Positions 48,231 through 59,280 of a DNA stretch of 64,000 bases are shown piece by piece. The stretch comes from Zingiber officinale. Its lineage: Eukaryota; Streptophyta; Magnoliopsida; Zingiberales; Zingiberaceae. A model generated the notes under the pieces. It had not been told where the DNA came from and made no database searches. It saw only the letters and a program-made list of their open reading frames with translations. Each line of letters begins with the position of its first letter. Position 1 is the first letter of the stretch. A program made the position numbers and the translations under genes. Location of the stretch: assembly GCF_018446385.1 (NCBI RefSeq), contig NC_056000.1, forward strand, positions 49,880,722-49,944,721, written 5' to 3'.

Positions 48231-48625
48231 ATTAAAAAAAACGTAATTTAAAATAATCAATAATTATTTTTAAAAAATATATAAATATACAATCCTTCTG
48301 TTATTTATTATGATTATTTTAAAAATATATATATAATAAATTTCTCACAAATAATTTTTAAACTGCCGCACTTGGATAAAATAAATTGCTGCGATTGACA
48401 GTTTATTTTATCTTTTGTGCCATATTTGAAAGTGAAGCACTTTGTGCGTGCCCTTTTTAGCGAGGCGCCACACATAACGCGTATCGAGCATTCAAATCTG
48501 TTTATGTTTACATAAAAAGTAGGTCTTTAAACTCATTTAATGCTTCTTTTTCAACTCCAACATTCTCCAATTTTGTTATGTCAACATTCTTCGTGATTGG
48601 TGACAAACGAGAGTGGCTCGAGTGT

Positions 48626-48665
<40 letters not shown>

Positions 48666-48760
48666 ATGCGGCGTGACGGAAGTTAGGATTTCATTAGAAA
48701 TCGAGGAGAAGAAGAAGAGGCGGTACAGAGTGTGGATGGAAGAAAGTGGGTTGGGGAAGA
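48231..48760. other. AT-rich DNA followed by a GC-rich hexanucleotide repeat
   Basis: 48231-48400 is very AT-rich. A (GGCGAC)n run occupies 48625-48666. The 60-codon open run over it (48613-48795) is only the repeat read in frame and is not supported as a gene. Confidence 0.55.
48625..48666. repeat. (GGCGAC)n microsatellite, seven units
   Basis: Perfect hexanucleotide repeat between gtgtcgac and atgcggcg. Confidence 0.9.
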
Positions 48761-49170
48761 TGCCGTTCGGATCCTCTTGGTTTGTAATTCGGTAATTCCT
48801 AATTTCTTTCTAGTCAATTCTCTCATTTACCCGAAAGTCATTTTATTTATACTTAAGCTTTTACCCGAATGCCGTTTTATTTATACTTAAGCTTATCTGA
48901 AAGGCTACCTAATTTATTAATGACACACTTAGATAGTTTGTAATTAAAGTTTGTCCATTTGGATCTTTTTAAAGTGAATTTTTTATTTTTTATGCAAGTG
49001 AGAATATTTTAGTTAAATTTTATCAATTTGAGCGTTGATAAACGAATTTTATTCTAAGTGTATTACTAATGAGTTAGGTAGATTTTCAGACAAGTTTGAA
49101 CGTAAATGAAAAAACATCCGAAGTGTAAAAAGAGAAGGAACCAAGAATTATGAATCAAAAAGATCCGAAC
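48761..49170. mobile_element. Foldback (long inverted repeat) element, about 410 bp
   Basis: The left end gttcggatcc and right end gatccgaac are inverted repeats, and complementarity continues inward: ctacctaatttattaatgac (left arm, about 48904) against the complement of attactaatgagttaggtag (right arm, ending about 49082), and cacttag in both. ggggaaga occurs at 48753-48760 and 49171-49178, an apparent 8-bp target duplication. Inside the left arm a 'acccgaaagtcattttattt' unit is repeated. Non-coding; hAT-like or Mutator-like MITE origin is inferred from the structure only. Confidence 0.75.
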
Positions 49171-49178
49171 GGGGAAGA

Positions 49179-50613
49179 AGAGGGTTTGCCGAGGAGAAAG
49201 CTTTTAGTTGCACTTTTGCAAAAATATCTAAAGAATTTTAAAATTTACAATTAAGTCCTTAATTTTTTTAATAAATTTTTTGTCATCTCATAATTTAACA
49301 ATAATCTTATTATATTTAAGTTTTATTCTATTGAATTTAGAAATATTATTTTTTATGTTGTCAAAACACATAACGAAGGGGTTGATTGAGTTGATATAAT
49401 TAGTGTAAAAAGAGTACCTCAATTTTAAGCTCATATTAGGGGTAGTTTTTAGAAATTATAATCATCAATTTGAGTTAATCCAAGCAGATTGACTTGTGCG
49501 GATTGTGAGTCTAGGCGAGCTAGCCTATTATGGGTCTATGTTGATCAGCGGGTTAAGATTTTTTTTTTCAAAATTTAAAATTAAATTATATATTTCAACA
49601 GGCTCGACTCATCTAATTTACAATTCAAACTTACAATTTTTAATTTTTTAATATTTTTTTGACAGGTTCATGAGCCCGCAATCCATTTTGTATTGTGTTT
49701 AGTTGAGGATTTCTCATCCCGACTAAACCTAACCTCGGACCGGACCTACAACTGAGTCAACTAGTTGGTTATTTGTTGATTTATATTATGATCCTAAATC
49801 ATAATTGACCTAGGGTACCGAACCAATTAAAAAGGAATTTATTTATGCTTAGATTCGAACCCGGGTCTCCGATTGAGCACCAAACAAACTAATTAAACGA
49901 CAATCATTAATATTTTTATGTGTTAATTAATTATTTAATAATCAACTTTTCTTTTGTTATATTATTTTTTTTAAATAATTAAAATTAAAAAATAAGAGAG
50001 ATGGTTATTTATTTGTTAATTAATTTATAACCATTGACAAGTAATTTTACATGTTAGTTAATTATTTGCTAATTAATTAATAATTTTATTTGTTAAGAAT
50101 TATGAATTTATAATTTTAAATTTTTTAATATAATAATTTTGAATTACGAATCATAAAGTCGTCAAACCGGTCATTTCAAATTAAATTAATTTCCTAAATG
50201 ATGAATCATAATAATTTTGGATGGTTAAAAATTATCAGAAACCGCCAATTCTGAACTATCTATCGATTGCGAATTAAATCGGATCTAATTCCGACTGTCA
50301 AAATCGCAGGTTGATAGGCACGGCGTCATGATACGATGAATTTATAAGCTCTTACGGATTGACTGGTTTGACACCTCTGCTTAGGAGGATCATAGACTCA
50401 GATGGTACCAAGTGGACGGAGCACTTTCGAGAGGCCAGTTCCATCAACTCACACGAATGAAAAGCAAATCCAAATCGGACTTCGCCAACGATCCCTCTCT
50501 TGCTCTGATCTCCATTAGTAGTGGAAGACACTGTTCTAGTGTTCTTCTCTCTCCCGCCCCGCCGTCCTTTTGCTTAAATTCTTAAAGCCAAATCCTCCTA
50601 GTACTTAATTTAG
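49179..50613. other. AT-rich intergenic DNA
   Basis: No gene recognised. The text gattcgaacccgggtctccg at 49853-49872 contains a polymerase III B-box-like core (minus strand GGGTTCGAATC) that could come from a tRNA or SINE remnant, but no cloverleaf or A box could be completed. Confidence 0.45.
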
Positions 50614-50836
50614 AGGGTATTTGATTGATGGATTTAGGAATGAGGAAATTGAATAATAATAAAAAATAGTGTTTGGATTATAGATTTAGGAATGATATTT
50701 TGGGAATGATTACTAGATTTATGGGAATCAACCAAACTCATATAATTTGATAGATTTCATTTCCATTCCTATTCTCATTCCACCCTACTATCAAACTCAT
50801 ACCCATAGTCATTCTCATCATTTAACCAAATGCCCT
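50614..50836. mobile_element. MITE, 223 bp, with terminal inverted repeats
   Basis: Left end agggtatttgattg and right end (reverse complement) agggcatttggtta are inverted repeats. tttag flanks both sides (50609-50613 and 50837-50841). The interior is rich in 'ggaatgag' and 'cattcc' words that can pair. This terminal word is common in plant hAT-type MITEs. Confidence 0.8.
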
Positions 50837-50841
50837 TTTAG

Positions 50842-52929
50842 TTGGTTATCAATAGATAATTAAAGACTCGAGTCGACGGTAAGCCTTCTAATTAAAGATC
50901 GCTCTTCATTTATCTTTCTTTATCTTATCTAGGGCCAACGCGTTTTGCATTACTTCTTACAGCTAAATGCATCGCCCATCGCCATAAAAGCAAATGAATG
51001 AATAAAAATTAGCACCACCTCTAGCTCTGATCGGCCAAGCCACTGACGCTATCTGGTCAAATTAGATCCTCTCTTAAGATTTTTGTGTTCTCGTGACCTC
51101 TCATAGATACGGTTATGATATTCTTGTGATGTGTATTGTATTCTTGAGATATGATCTAGTTCATTCGATCTGTGAGGGGCACAGGAACACGACAATATTA
51201 GGACGTTTGGTCCACCGGAAAAGCTACTTGACATTGTCAGAGCACCAAGCCTGAAGGGTAAGGCTGCCTCTACAGGGAGGAGATTTGTAAGACGGCAGAG
51301 AGATCAGTGGTCAGCGGCAGATGCGGAAAGAAAAAGGAGAAAAAAAATGAGAGACTGAGGGTGTAGAATTGGTAGGAGTTATTAATTTTTTATTTAATAA
51401 ATATTTTTATATTTGAATGTAAAATTGTTTTGTAAAACAAATATAATGTTTTATTTAAACTCGTCTAGCTTAGAGTTGGACAATTAGCCATGTTCATTGG
51501 CTTAATCGGCCTGTCTAATATGATTCCCACAGTCTAATAAACTTGTTGAACTCACTTGACTTGAACTCACTCAGCAATTAGTCAACCTAACGATCTAAGC
51601 AGAGTGATTCGCTCTAAATTCATGGTTTTTTTAATCCATCAGATCCGACCAGCCCATGAGTTTACCAATTGAGGCATAGCTAGCTGACTCGATTGAAAGT
51701 CTCTTAATAGTCCAACCCGATCAAAAATTATCACATGATATTTGACTAGTTGCTTGACATATCTTATCGGACTGATTCCATCATATTTTCTTTCCAGAAC
51801 AGGAATGGAATATAAAAGAAATTAGGAGTAAAGAACAATTGTTTCTTAGAAATGAAATTTCACAAATTATTTTAGAAATTGATAAGAAAATATTAAAGCA
51901 AAGAGATTATTCTTAATCCCCTAACTTGATTCATGCTCAATCTTATAAAATGTGAATAGAAATTCTATGCAATTTAGTCTTCAATCCAATTAGCTTGTGT
52001 AGTTTAACAACCCATTCACTTAACCTATCTAACTAATTTATTTGACTACTAGATCATTTAAGCATAACCTAAATAAAACTATTAACATATGTATTAATAA
52101 ATATATAAATCAAAATACAAACATAAACATATATACCTTCTAAACAACCTGTGTTTGGGGATGACTCAAACTATTCCGGTTGTAGCGAAATAACTCCTCG
52201 TCATTGTCACGAGCTCGTACTTTCTTCATCTAATCCGGTCCACGATTGGAGTCCTCTTTTCAACATTTGATCGCACTAGAGGTCAAGTGTTATTTTTCAT
52301 CGAGACGATCAAAATGACTTCCTCAAAGATGAGGAAGGGGTTGCTCGATTATCCCTTTACAAGGGATTGTCTAATAGTCCTCAACAAAGGACTACGTCTT
52401 TCAAAATTCTGTTAGAAGATGGGTGACTACGATACTTCTTGAAGAGGAGAAGTAACAACAAAAAGATGAGACCTTTTCGATGAAAGAAAGGAAGAAGATC
52501 TCTATCTTTTTTTCAGGAAGCTGCCGAAACTCTAAAGAAAGGATGATGAAATGCTGTCCGAATTCTGCTGGCTCCAAAATTTGGCAGCCGTAACTCCAAA
52601 AAAGGTAAAAAAAAACAAAACAAAAAAATCTGTCCGAATTTTTTAAACAAGAACAAAAAGCTCTTGATGAAAACGCAGTTGCAACTCTTCCAAAATGGAT
52701 GAAGTGGGGTTAATGGCTTTCAACTTCTCCAAAAATGAAAAACGTGGTGGAGATGGTGGGAAATGGAAAATTATATATATATATATATATTCCATTTTTT
52801 TATTTTATAAATTTTCATCTGATGATACAATATAATTATAATCATATTTTCTCTTAGATTTGAAATTTCAAAGTCCATCATCTCTTCCATCTTTACCTAT
52901 TGGATTTTTAGAGCTTTTCTAAAACCTAA
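50842..52929. other. Intergenic DNA, nothing firmly recognised
   Basis: Short open runs only. 52140-52750 has LTR-like pyrimidine and purine blocks but no boundary. A (TA)n run sits near 52775-52790. Confidence 0.45.
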
Positions 52930-54141
52930 TAATATAAATCCATTATAATCATATCAACGATCCAATATCGTTGATACGACAAATGCATTTGCTCGCTATT
53001 ACAATAATATAAATCTAATTTATAGACTTTGTATGGAACTCTTCCACTCTTCTTGTTTCCATTGATTGAAAATCAATCTAACATTTGATCATATCAAACT
53101 TTATTTGTCAATGCACTATTTGATCACATCAAACTTTATTCGCCAAATTCAACTCCTTGAATTTGACTTTCTCAACGAGAAATAGGGAAACCAATACTTA
53201 TCTGGTCCTCAATGGTTCAGGGATACAGCTAGTCGTATGTTCATGACTCTTTGTGATTCAGGACTATATTTGTCTTTTATTCGGGCATATCCTTAATAGT
53301 CTCATCCTATGATTAACTCCTTAATTATAGGACGTCAGAACTAATTCTGATTAATACCCAACGAATCATGATAAGAGCATCTAGCAGCATCACCTCATGA
53401 TCCCCTAGGTATCACTGAATAGTGCCTACAAGAACCAGTCGATCATGGTTAACGTATAGTCTGGTCCCTTCATCTCATATATCCTGGTCCAATCTACAAT
53501 CATTGGTACATTGAGGATTGTATATTGATTCGATAATCATGTGATATATCTTATAGTGATATCGCATGTGTAATTAGGAAACTCTTTTCCTAATGTACAT
53601 CTTACAGCTCTGATCAGAGACTTCATTCACTATAAAACAATATATTACATAGGATATCCATACCTGTAGGTGTGCGGTGAATCCCCAACTACAATACACT
53701 AACTCCTATATGTTTCGTTACTACACCCAATCTCATCACCTGATGACCCTAATAGAGTCGGTAAATGAGTCTAAGTGCAACCCCAACATATAGAGTTTTA
53801 GTGTTGTCCCTAGTCATAAGGACTACTAGTGTACAACCACAACCAAAGATTTATCCACTCAATAAATGATAACCACTTGAGAACTCTTTGTGAGGGATGT
53901 TCGATGAACTCATCATATGATCACCCATTTGTATGTTTGAACATCTCTATGTCTTTACCAATGAAACATGGTACACTACATCACAGATGCTAGTCTTTAG
54001 CTCAAGCAGCCTTTTATCCTTATTTATTCGGCGACCCAATTGACTAGGAACAAATTTAAAATATACAGTGAATATTGATATATTTCATAATGACCATCAT
54101 ATGTACCACCACATCTCACTATAGTATATTCAAGGACTTTA
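52930..54141. mobile_element. Probable fragment of a plant Copia LTR
   Basis: The text from 'cctgtaggtgtgcggtgaatc' through 'ctcatcacctgatgaccct', 'ataaatgataaccacttgag' and 'cactacatcacagatgctag' to 'gactaggaacaaattt' is one I recognise from memory as an abundant plant LTR sequence. No second LTR, primer-binding site or boundary is visible here; it ends where the 54142 element begins. Confidence 0.45.
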
Positions 54142-54789
54142 TGTTGGACCCCGTGGTAGTTTTTGTTAGGACCTTCGGATGGTTAGAGAGGGGGGGTGTG
54201 AATAGCCGACCCCAAATTTTCGTTTCTTCCTACAATTTAGGTTAGCGCAGCAGAAATAAACGTAGAAACGAAAATGGAAAAGGGCAAATCTCAAACGCAA
54301 CGATACAACGAGGTTTGGAGATGATACTCCTACTCCTCGGCGTGTCCGTAAGGTGGACGAATCCTATCAATCCGTCGGTGGATGAGACCCCGGAAAACCG
54401 GCTAATAAGAACTCCTTCTGGGTGGAGAAACGTCGCCACAATCTCTTTTGCAACAGCAATAAAGGAGTACAAGAAATAAAGCAAGAAACAATGGATAATA
54501 TGAATGTAAATACACTCTACCAAGTTTGCTTGCCTTCTTCTCGTTGACTGGAGTCCATTGATGAAGCAGCAACTTCACGGATGATGCCAACAGCAGCTGA
54601 TCAACCAGTCAAGGGAAGCTCACACGAAGTTTCAGCAAAGAGGAGCTCAGCAAAGCTCAAATCGCAGTAAGGAGGAAGAGCAAGAACTGTTCCTGTAGAG
54701 GCCCTCGACCTCGATATATATCCTGCACCTGCTGCACCTGTGAAGAAGACAAAGAACAACACAGAAATCTAGCCGTTGTGTCGCAACGG

Positions 54790-55100
54790 CTAGGCCTGGA
54801 CCGATCAGGCTCCACCCTGATCGGTCTGGGAGCCATCTGATCGGTCTGTGGACCGATCAGGCCCTAGGCTAATCGGTCCCCAGACCGGTTAGCCATCTCT
54901 GTGAGGGTTGGCTTTAAAGCCTGATCGGTCTGTGGACCGATCAGGCAACGATCAGTAGCTTCCTGATCGTTTTCTAATCGGTCTGTGGACTAATCAGATA
55001 ACCTACAGCGAACCACTGTTTGGTTACTGATCGGTCACCAGACCGATCAGATAAACCTGAGTATCACTGGATCGGTAACCAGACCGATCCAATGCCTTAG
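54790..55100. repeat. GATCGGTC / GACCGATC palindrome cluster
   Basis: More than a dozen half-sites tgatcggtc or gaccgatca, mostly paired as ctgatcggtctgtggaccga-type units. Some pairs carry matching changes (ctaatcggtc with gactaatcag). Confidence 0.88.
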
Positions 55101-55138
55101 AGCTTCCCAGCCCTAAATCCTAAAGCATTCCCGGTCTA

Positions 55139-55735
55139 GAGAACGAGCTACTGAGCCCTCTCTGACCTAGTAGGGAGAAACGAGCTACCGAGCCCTCTCC
55201 GACTTCCATATCCGGTCCAGAGAATGAGCTACCGAGCCATCTCTGACCTAGTCCGGAGAACGAGCTACCGAGCCCTCTCCGACTTCCACGTCCGGTCCAG
55301 AGAACGAGCTCACGCTCTGACCTAGTCCGGAGAACGAGCTACCGAGCCCTCTCCAACTTCATCCGGTCCAGAGAACGAGCTACCGAGCCCTCTCTGACCT
55401 AGTCCGGAGAACGAGCTACCGAGCCCTCTCCAACTTCATCCGGTCCGGAGAACGAGCTACCGAGCCCTCTCTGACCTAGTCCGGAGAACGAGCTACCGAG
55501 CCCTCTCCAACTTCATCCGGTCCGGAGAACGAGCTACCGAGCCCTCTCTGACCTAGTCCGGAGAACGAGCTACCGAGCCCTCTCCAACTCTGTCTGGTCC
55601 AGAGAACGAGCTCCCGAGCCCTCTCTGACCTAGTTTGGAGAACGAGCTGTCGAGCCCTCTCCAACTTCGTCTGGTCCAGAGAACGAGCTCCCGAGCCCTC
55701 TCTGACCTAGTCCGGAGAACGAGCTGCCGAGCCCT
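55139..55735. repeat. Minisatellite, about 16 units of roughly 38 bp
   Basis: Units contain gagaacgagctaccgagccc followed by tctctgacctagtccg or tctccaacttcatccg, alternating. Open reading frames across the array (for example 55476-55812, minus) are products of the repeat and are not genes. Confidence 0.93.
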
Positions 55736-56030
55736 CTCCGACTTCCCATGCCAAGCTTCCATACTTGGACTTCTCCCGTGCCAAGCTCCCTGCTTGGACT
55801 TTTCCGTGCCAAGTCTCCATACTTGGACTTTTCCGAATCAAGTCAACTCAAGTCGGGGTCAACCAGGTCAACCTTGACCGAAGGTTGCACCCATAATCTC
55901 CCAAGTTTGTATTCTTGTCAAACATCAAGATACAACTTTTCTATTCTCGTCAAACATCAAAATACAACTCGAGTCATGTCAACTCGAGTCGGGTCAACCA
56001 GGTCAATCTTGACCTAAGGTTGCACCAACA

Positions 56031-56045
56031 ATCTTCTCCTTTTTG
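56031..56045 (-). promoter_or_regulatory. Polypurine tract of the nested element
   Basis: The minus strand reads CAAAAAGGAGAAGAT directly before the 3' LTR start TGTTGGTGC. Confidence 0.8.
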
Positions 56046-57742
56046 ATGTTTGACAAAAACCATAATCAAGTTAGGTTAACCCGATAACCTAACTTAGGTT
56101 TTCCAATAGTTCTCCAATCAATGTTCTTCCTTGAACATTCTCCCCAAACTCCAATGTTCTTCCTTGAACATTCTCTAGACATTTCTCCCCCTTTTTGACA
56201 CAATCAAAAAGAGTGAATCAAGGTTAAGAGTTTCTTCCTAATGAAAGTCTCATACCTTTCATTGAAACCCTTAATTTCCCCCTTGATACTAAAGACAATA
56301 ATCAACTTAGTGATAATCTCATATCACTCATCCTCAGAAATTGAGTAAAAACTCCCTCTAAAAGTCAACTCCCCTTTGACCAATAGGTAAAGCTCCCCCT
56401 AAAGGTCAACTCCCCCTTGACCATTCACCAACAATGTCTTGGAGAGTTTCAACCCTTTAGAAATCAAAAACACCAACTTCCAAAGCTGAAATTTCAGACA
56501 ACAATCGAAAATCAGCATTTTGGCACGCTCTGATCGGTCACCAGACCGATCCACACTTCTCTGGATCGGTCCAGTGACCGATCCAGACTTCCCTGGACCG
56601 ATCAGGATCCCCTCTGATCGGTCCACAAATCTCTGATAGGGATTTCTGATTTTTCTCCCGAAATTCAGAAACCCCTAAAAAATCACAGAAAATTCCAAAA
56701 ATTATAAAATTTTGAGGATACATTCCTCATAACATATATTATCATGGAAAAATAGTTTTCTATGAAAATAACTTCCATTTTAAATCTTGATACAAAGTTT
56801 GAAAGACTTTGAAATAGCTCAAGGTAAATCCATCTTTGTGTCAACTTGCTCAATGATGAATGCTATCATTAGAAAAGCTTCATCAAGGCTTTTCAAATCA
56901 ATTTTGAAATGATTTTAAACCATTTAATTTAGGACCACAATCTTAGGGCTAAGTGTACATGACTTGTACGCAAGCTTTCCCTATGATCCTCAATTTCGAA
57001 TTAGGCTCATCTAGGTACAAGAACTATGCACCTTGATCCTAACTCATAATCCTAATATCTCACACACATCTAAGGTGTATCAAACACATCCAAGTCAATT
57101 TTGATGTGAGATATGGGTTTAGGTTATCTTAAGCTAAGTTCTCATGCATTTTCTAAACAACAATTTGATCTCCATATCAAATTGTGTTTTTATCCTTAAA
57201 TCAATTTAATTGATCATACATGCAAGAGATGATGACATGGCATAAAATAATATCATAAGTGGAAACATGTGCCAATGTCATGATGTCATGGCATAAAGTA
57301 TGAAACTTAAATAAGGCATGACATATAACTAACCTAAGCATTATCATGATATTTCAAATGATAGTAAATTAGATATGATGTCATGACATGGCATATGGCA
57401 AACAATATATGGCAAATAACATATAAAGGTATAGAAAATACCTAATTCTAGCTTTAGTTGCCATTTTTGATAATTTTGATCATTTTGCCATAAATTCTAT
57501 ATTCCTAAGTGTAATAGATCTAAAATCATATACTAAAGATTTTTAGATCACTATGTGCCAATTAGATTGACCCTAGAAAATTACTCAAGTGTGGTTGGCA
57601 CATCCTAATCACCTTAGGAATGAGTAAAATTTTAAATTTCATTTTCAAGGCTTGATTACACCTTGAAAATTCCTAAAATGCCACCTTTTGCCATGATTAG
57701 GTTAACTACCTATCCAATTAAGGTTGGCACACCCTAACCCAT
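56046..57742. other. Non-coding interior of the nested element between gag and 3' LTR
   Basis: No protease, integrase or RT remnant was found. 56528-56630 repeats the LTR's own ctgatcggtc / gaccgatcc palindromes. Pyrimidine-rich words ctcccccttgacc recur near 56190-56420. Confidence 0.75.
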
Positions 57743-59218
57743 CTAACGTGATGGAATCACGCTCCTAGGAACCCAAAACCTATTTGAGCTCATTGGGTTC
57801 ACTAAATATTCACTAGGGATAACTTCCCTAGCAACCCTCCTAATGACCCTCTTAGGCTTTAAAGCCTTGGTCATTTGGGACTCATCAAGATCAACTCTAG
57901 GGGTGACTCCCCTTGTGACCTTGGTGATGGTCTTCCTAGCCCTAGGTCTTGTTCCATAATCGAATGGAACATTATGATAAGTGGGCTTGACCACTTGAGA
58001 CTTAGGTTTGTGACTCAAACCTCTCATGTCCTTGGGCTTTTGTTTTTGACCCTTAGACCCTAGAGTTGACTTCTCCAAATTCTTAAGGGCCTTTTCTAAA
58101 GTGTCAAGTCTTGACCTTAAGACTTGATTTTCCTTCTCTAATACCTCAAGTTTTAATTTGTCATTTTTCTTTGAGGTATTCCTAGGCATATGTCTAGTTG
58201 TTTTGGGATTCCTATCTAGGTTTTCCTTAACCTTAGATGAGTTAATTCTAGGGTTGGTACTTCTAGTATTGTCCTTATCTAGACTAACATGTTTGGCACT
58301 TAAGCACATGTATCGGTTTCTATAGTTATCATGCTTATCATTATTGACAAATGCAATAAAGCTACTAGCATGTGTCTTATTAGAATTGCAAGGATATGCC
58401 TTAAAGGGTACCTTAGGGTTTGCCTTAGCTCCCCCCATAGATGTGCTTGGTCTCTTGTCCTTGTGAGGTTGCCTCCCCCTCGGACATTGGCTCCTATAAT
58501 GTCCCCTTTGCTTGCATTGGAAGCACACTACGTGCTCCTTACCCTTGCGTATCGGGACTCCGGCTTCCTTGACCTTTGGCGCCGGTGAAGTATTCCTAAT
58601 CCTCTTTGGACATTTACTCTTGTAATGCCCATATTCCCTACACTCAAAGCACATTATATGTAATTTACTTGAAATTAAGTTGCTTGAGTTACCTAGGGTT
58701 GAGGATGGATATAAGCTCTCTTCTTCTTCCCTTCCGGAGGTAGAGACTTCTTCTTTTTGCTCCAATCTTGAAGAAGAACTCTTCTCCTCTTCTTCCTTAG
58801 ATGTTGAGTAGTCCACAACTTCTAATTCCATACCTCCATGATGTGAGCTACTTGGCTCACTTGACTCCTCTTCATGACTTGAATTGGACCTCTCCTCATG
58901 GAACTTAGCCAAGTTGTTCCACAACTCCTTGGCATCGTTGTATCCACCTATCTTACGCAAGACATCATTAGGTAATGAAAATTCAAAGATTTTCGTTACC
59001 TCGTCGTTGATCATGGATCGATGGATTTGTTCCTTCGTCCACTTCTTCTTCTCAAGAGGTTCTCCTTCTTTATCCACCGGAGGAATAAAACCTACTTGTA
59101 CACAATTCCAATTTACTAGGTTAGTCATAAGAAAATACTTCATTCTTACCTTCCAATACGCGAAGTCATCGCGATCGTAGAAGGGTGGAATCGTGATGTC
59201 TTCTCCAAGTCGATCCAT
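57743..59218 (-). CDS. Gag protein of the nested element, intact, 491 aa
   Basis: An uninterrupted frame starts MDRLGEDITIPPFYDRDDFA then YWKVRMKYFLMTN (the DUF4219/UBN2 start of plant Copia gag) and has the AKELWNNLAKFHEE segment near residue 100. After a Ser/Glu-rich linker come two CCHC zinc knuckles, CFECREYGHYKSKC and CFQCKQRGHYRSQC, separated by about 30 residues, that should bind the packaged RNA. A heptad-like stretch (KLEVLEKENQVLRSRLDTLE) predicts a coiled coil. The C-terminal part is basic. The frame ends without any protease domain. This is a capsid/nucleocapsid polyprotein of a mobile element, not a host gene. Its uninterrupted length contrasts with every other retroelement frame in the window. 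Confidence 0.92.
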   Translation of the reverse strand: MDRLGEDITIPPFYDRDDFAYWKVRMKYFLMTNLVNWNCVQVGFIPPVDKEGEPLEKKKWTKEQIHRSMINDEVTKIFEFSLPNDVLRKIGGYNDAKELWNNLAKFHEERSNSSHEEESSEPSSSHHGGMELEVVDYSTSKEEEEKSSSSRLEQKEEVSTSGREEEESLYPSSTLGNSSNLISSKLHIMCFECREYGHYKSKCPKRIRNTSPAPKVKEAGVPIRKGKEHVVCFQCKQRGHYRSQCPRGRQPHKDKRPSTSMGGAKANPKVPFKAYPCNSNKTHASSFIAFVNNDKHDNYRNRYMCLSAKHVSLDKDNTRSTNPRINSSKVKENLDRNPKTTRHMPRNTSKKNDKLKLEVLEKENQVLRSRLDTLEKALKNLEKSTLGSKGQKQKPKDMRGLSHKPKSQVVKPTYHNVPFDYGTRPRARKTITKVTRGVTPRVDLDESQMTKALKPKRVIRRVAREVIPSEYLVNPMSSNRFWVPRSVIPSR

Positions 59219-59266
59219 TCTCTAGCTGGTGCTCCCCCGGGTGTTAATCCGTCGAAGAGCAACCTT

Positions 59267-59280
59267 GCTCTGATACCACT
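59267..59280 (-). promoter_or_regulatory. Primer-binding site of the nested element
   Basis: AGTGGTATCAGAGC on the minus strand abuts the LTR edge at 59281; initiator-Met tRNA type. Confidence 0.9.

Larger units (their letters stand above)
54164..56030 (-). repeat. 3' LTR of the nested element, 1867 bp
   Basis: Holds the TATA-like TATATATC (minus, about 54718-54711), the GATCGGTC/GACCGATC palindrome cluster (54790-55100), a minisatellite of about 16 units (55139-55735), and a second array of ccaagctccctgcttgg-type units (55745-55835). Confidence 0.92.

Noticed and set aside
48613-48795. 60-codon frame with ATATATAT peptide
   Set aside because: Created by the (GGCGAC)n microsatellite.
49853-49905. 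tRNA-like B box and flanking text
   Set aside because: No acceptor stem, A box or cloverleaf could be completed; probably a SINE or tRNA relic, if anything.
55139-55735. Regular repeat array considered as a CRISPR
   Set aside because: Plant nuclear LTR minisatellite; units are adjacent and degenerate, with no unique spacers.
55476-55812. Overlapping open frames of 60-69 codons on the minus strand rich in RARELVLWTR
   Set aside because: They are the LTR minisatellite read in frame; the same happens at 60507-60841 and no start or domain supports a gene.
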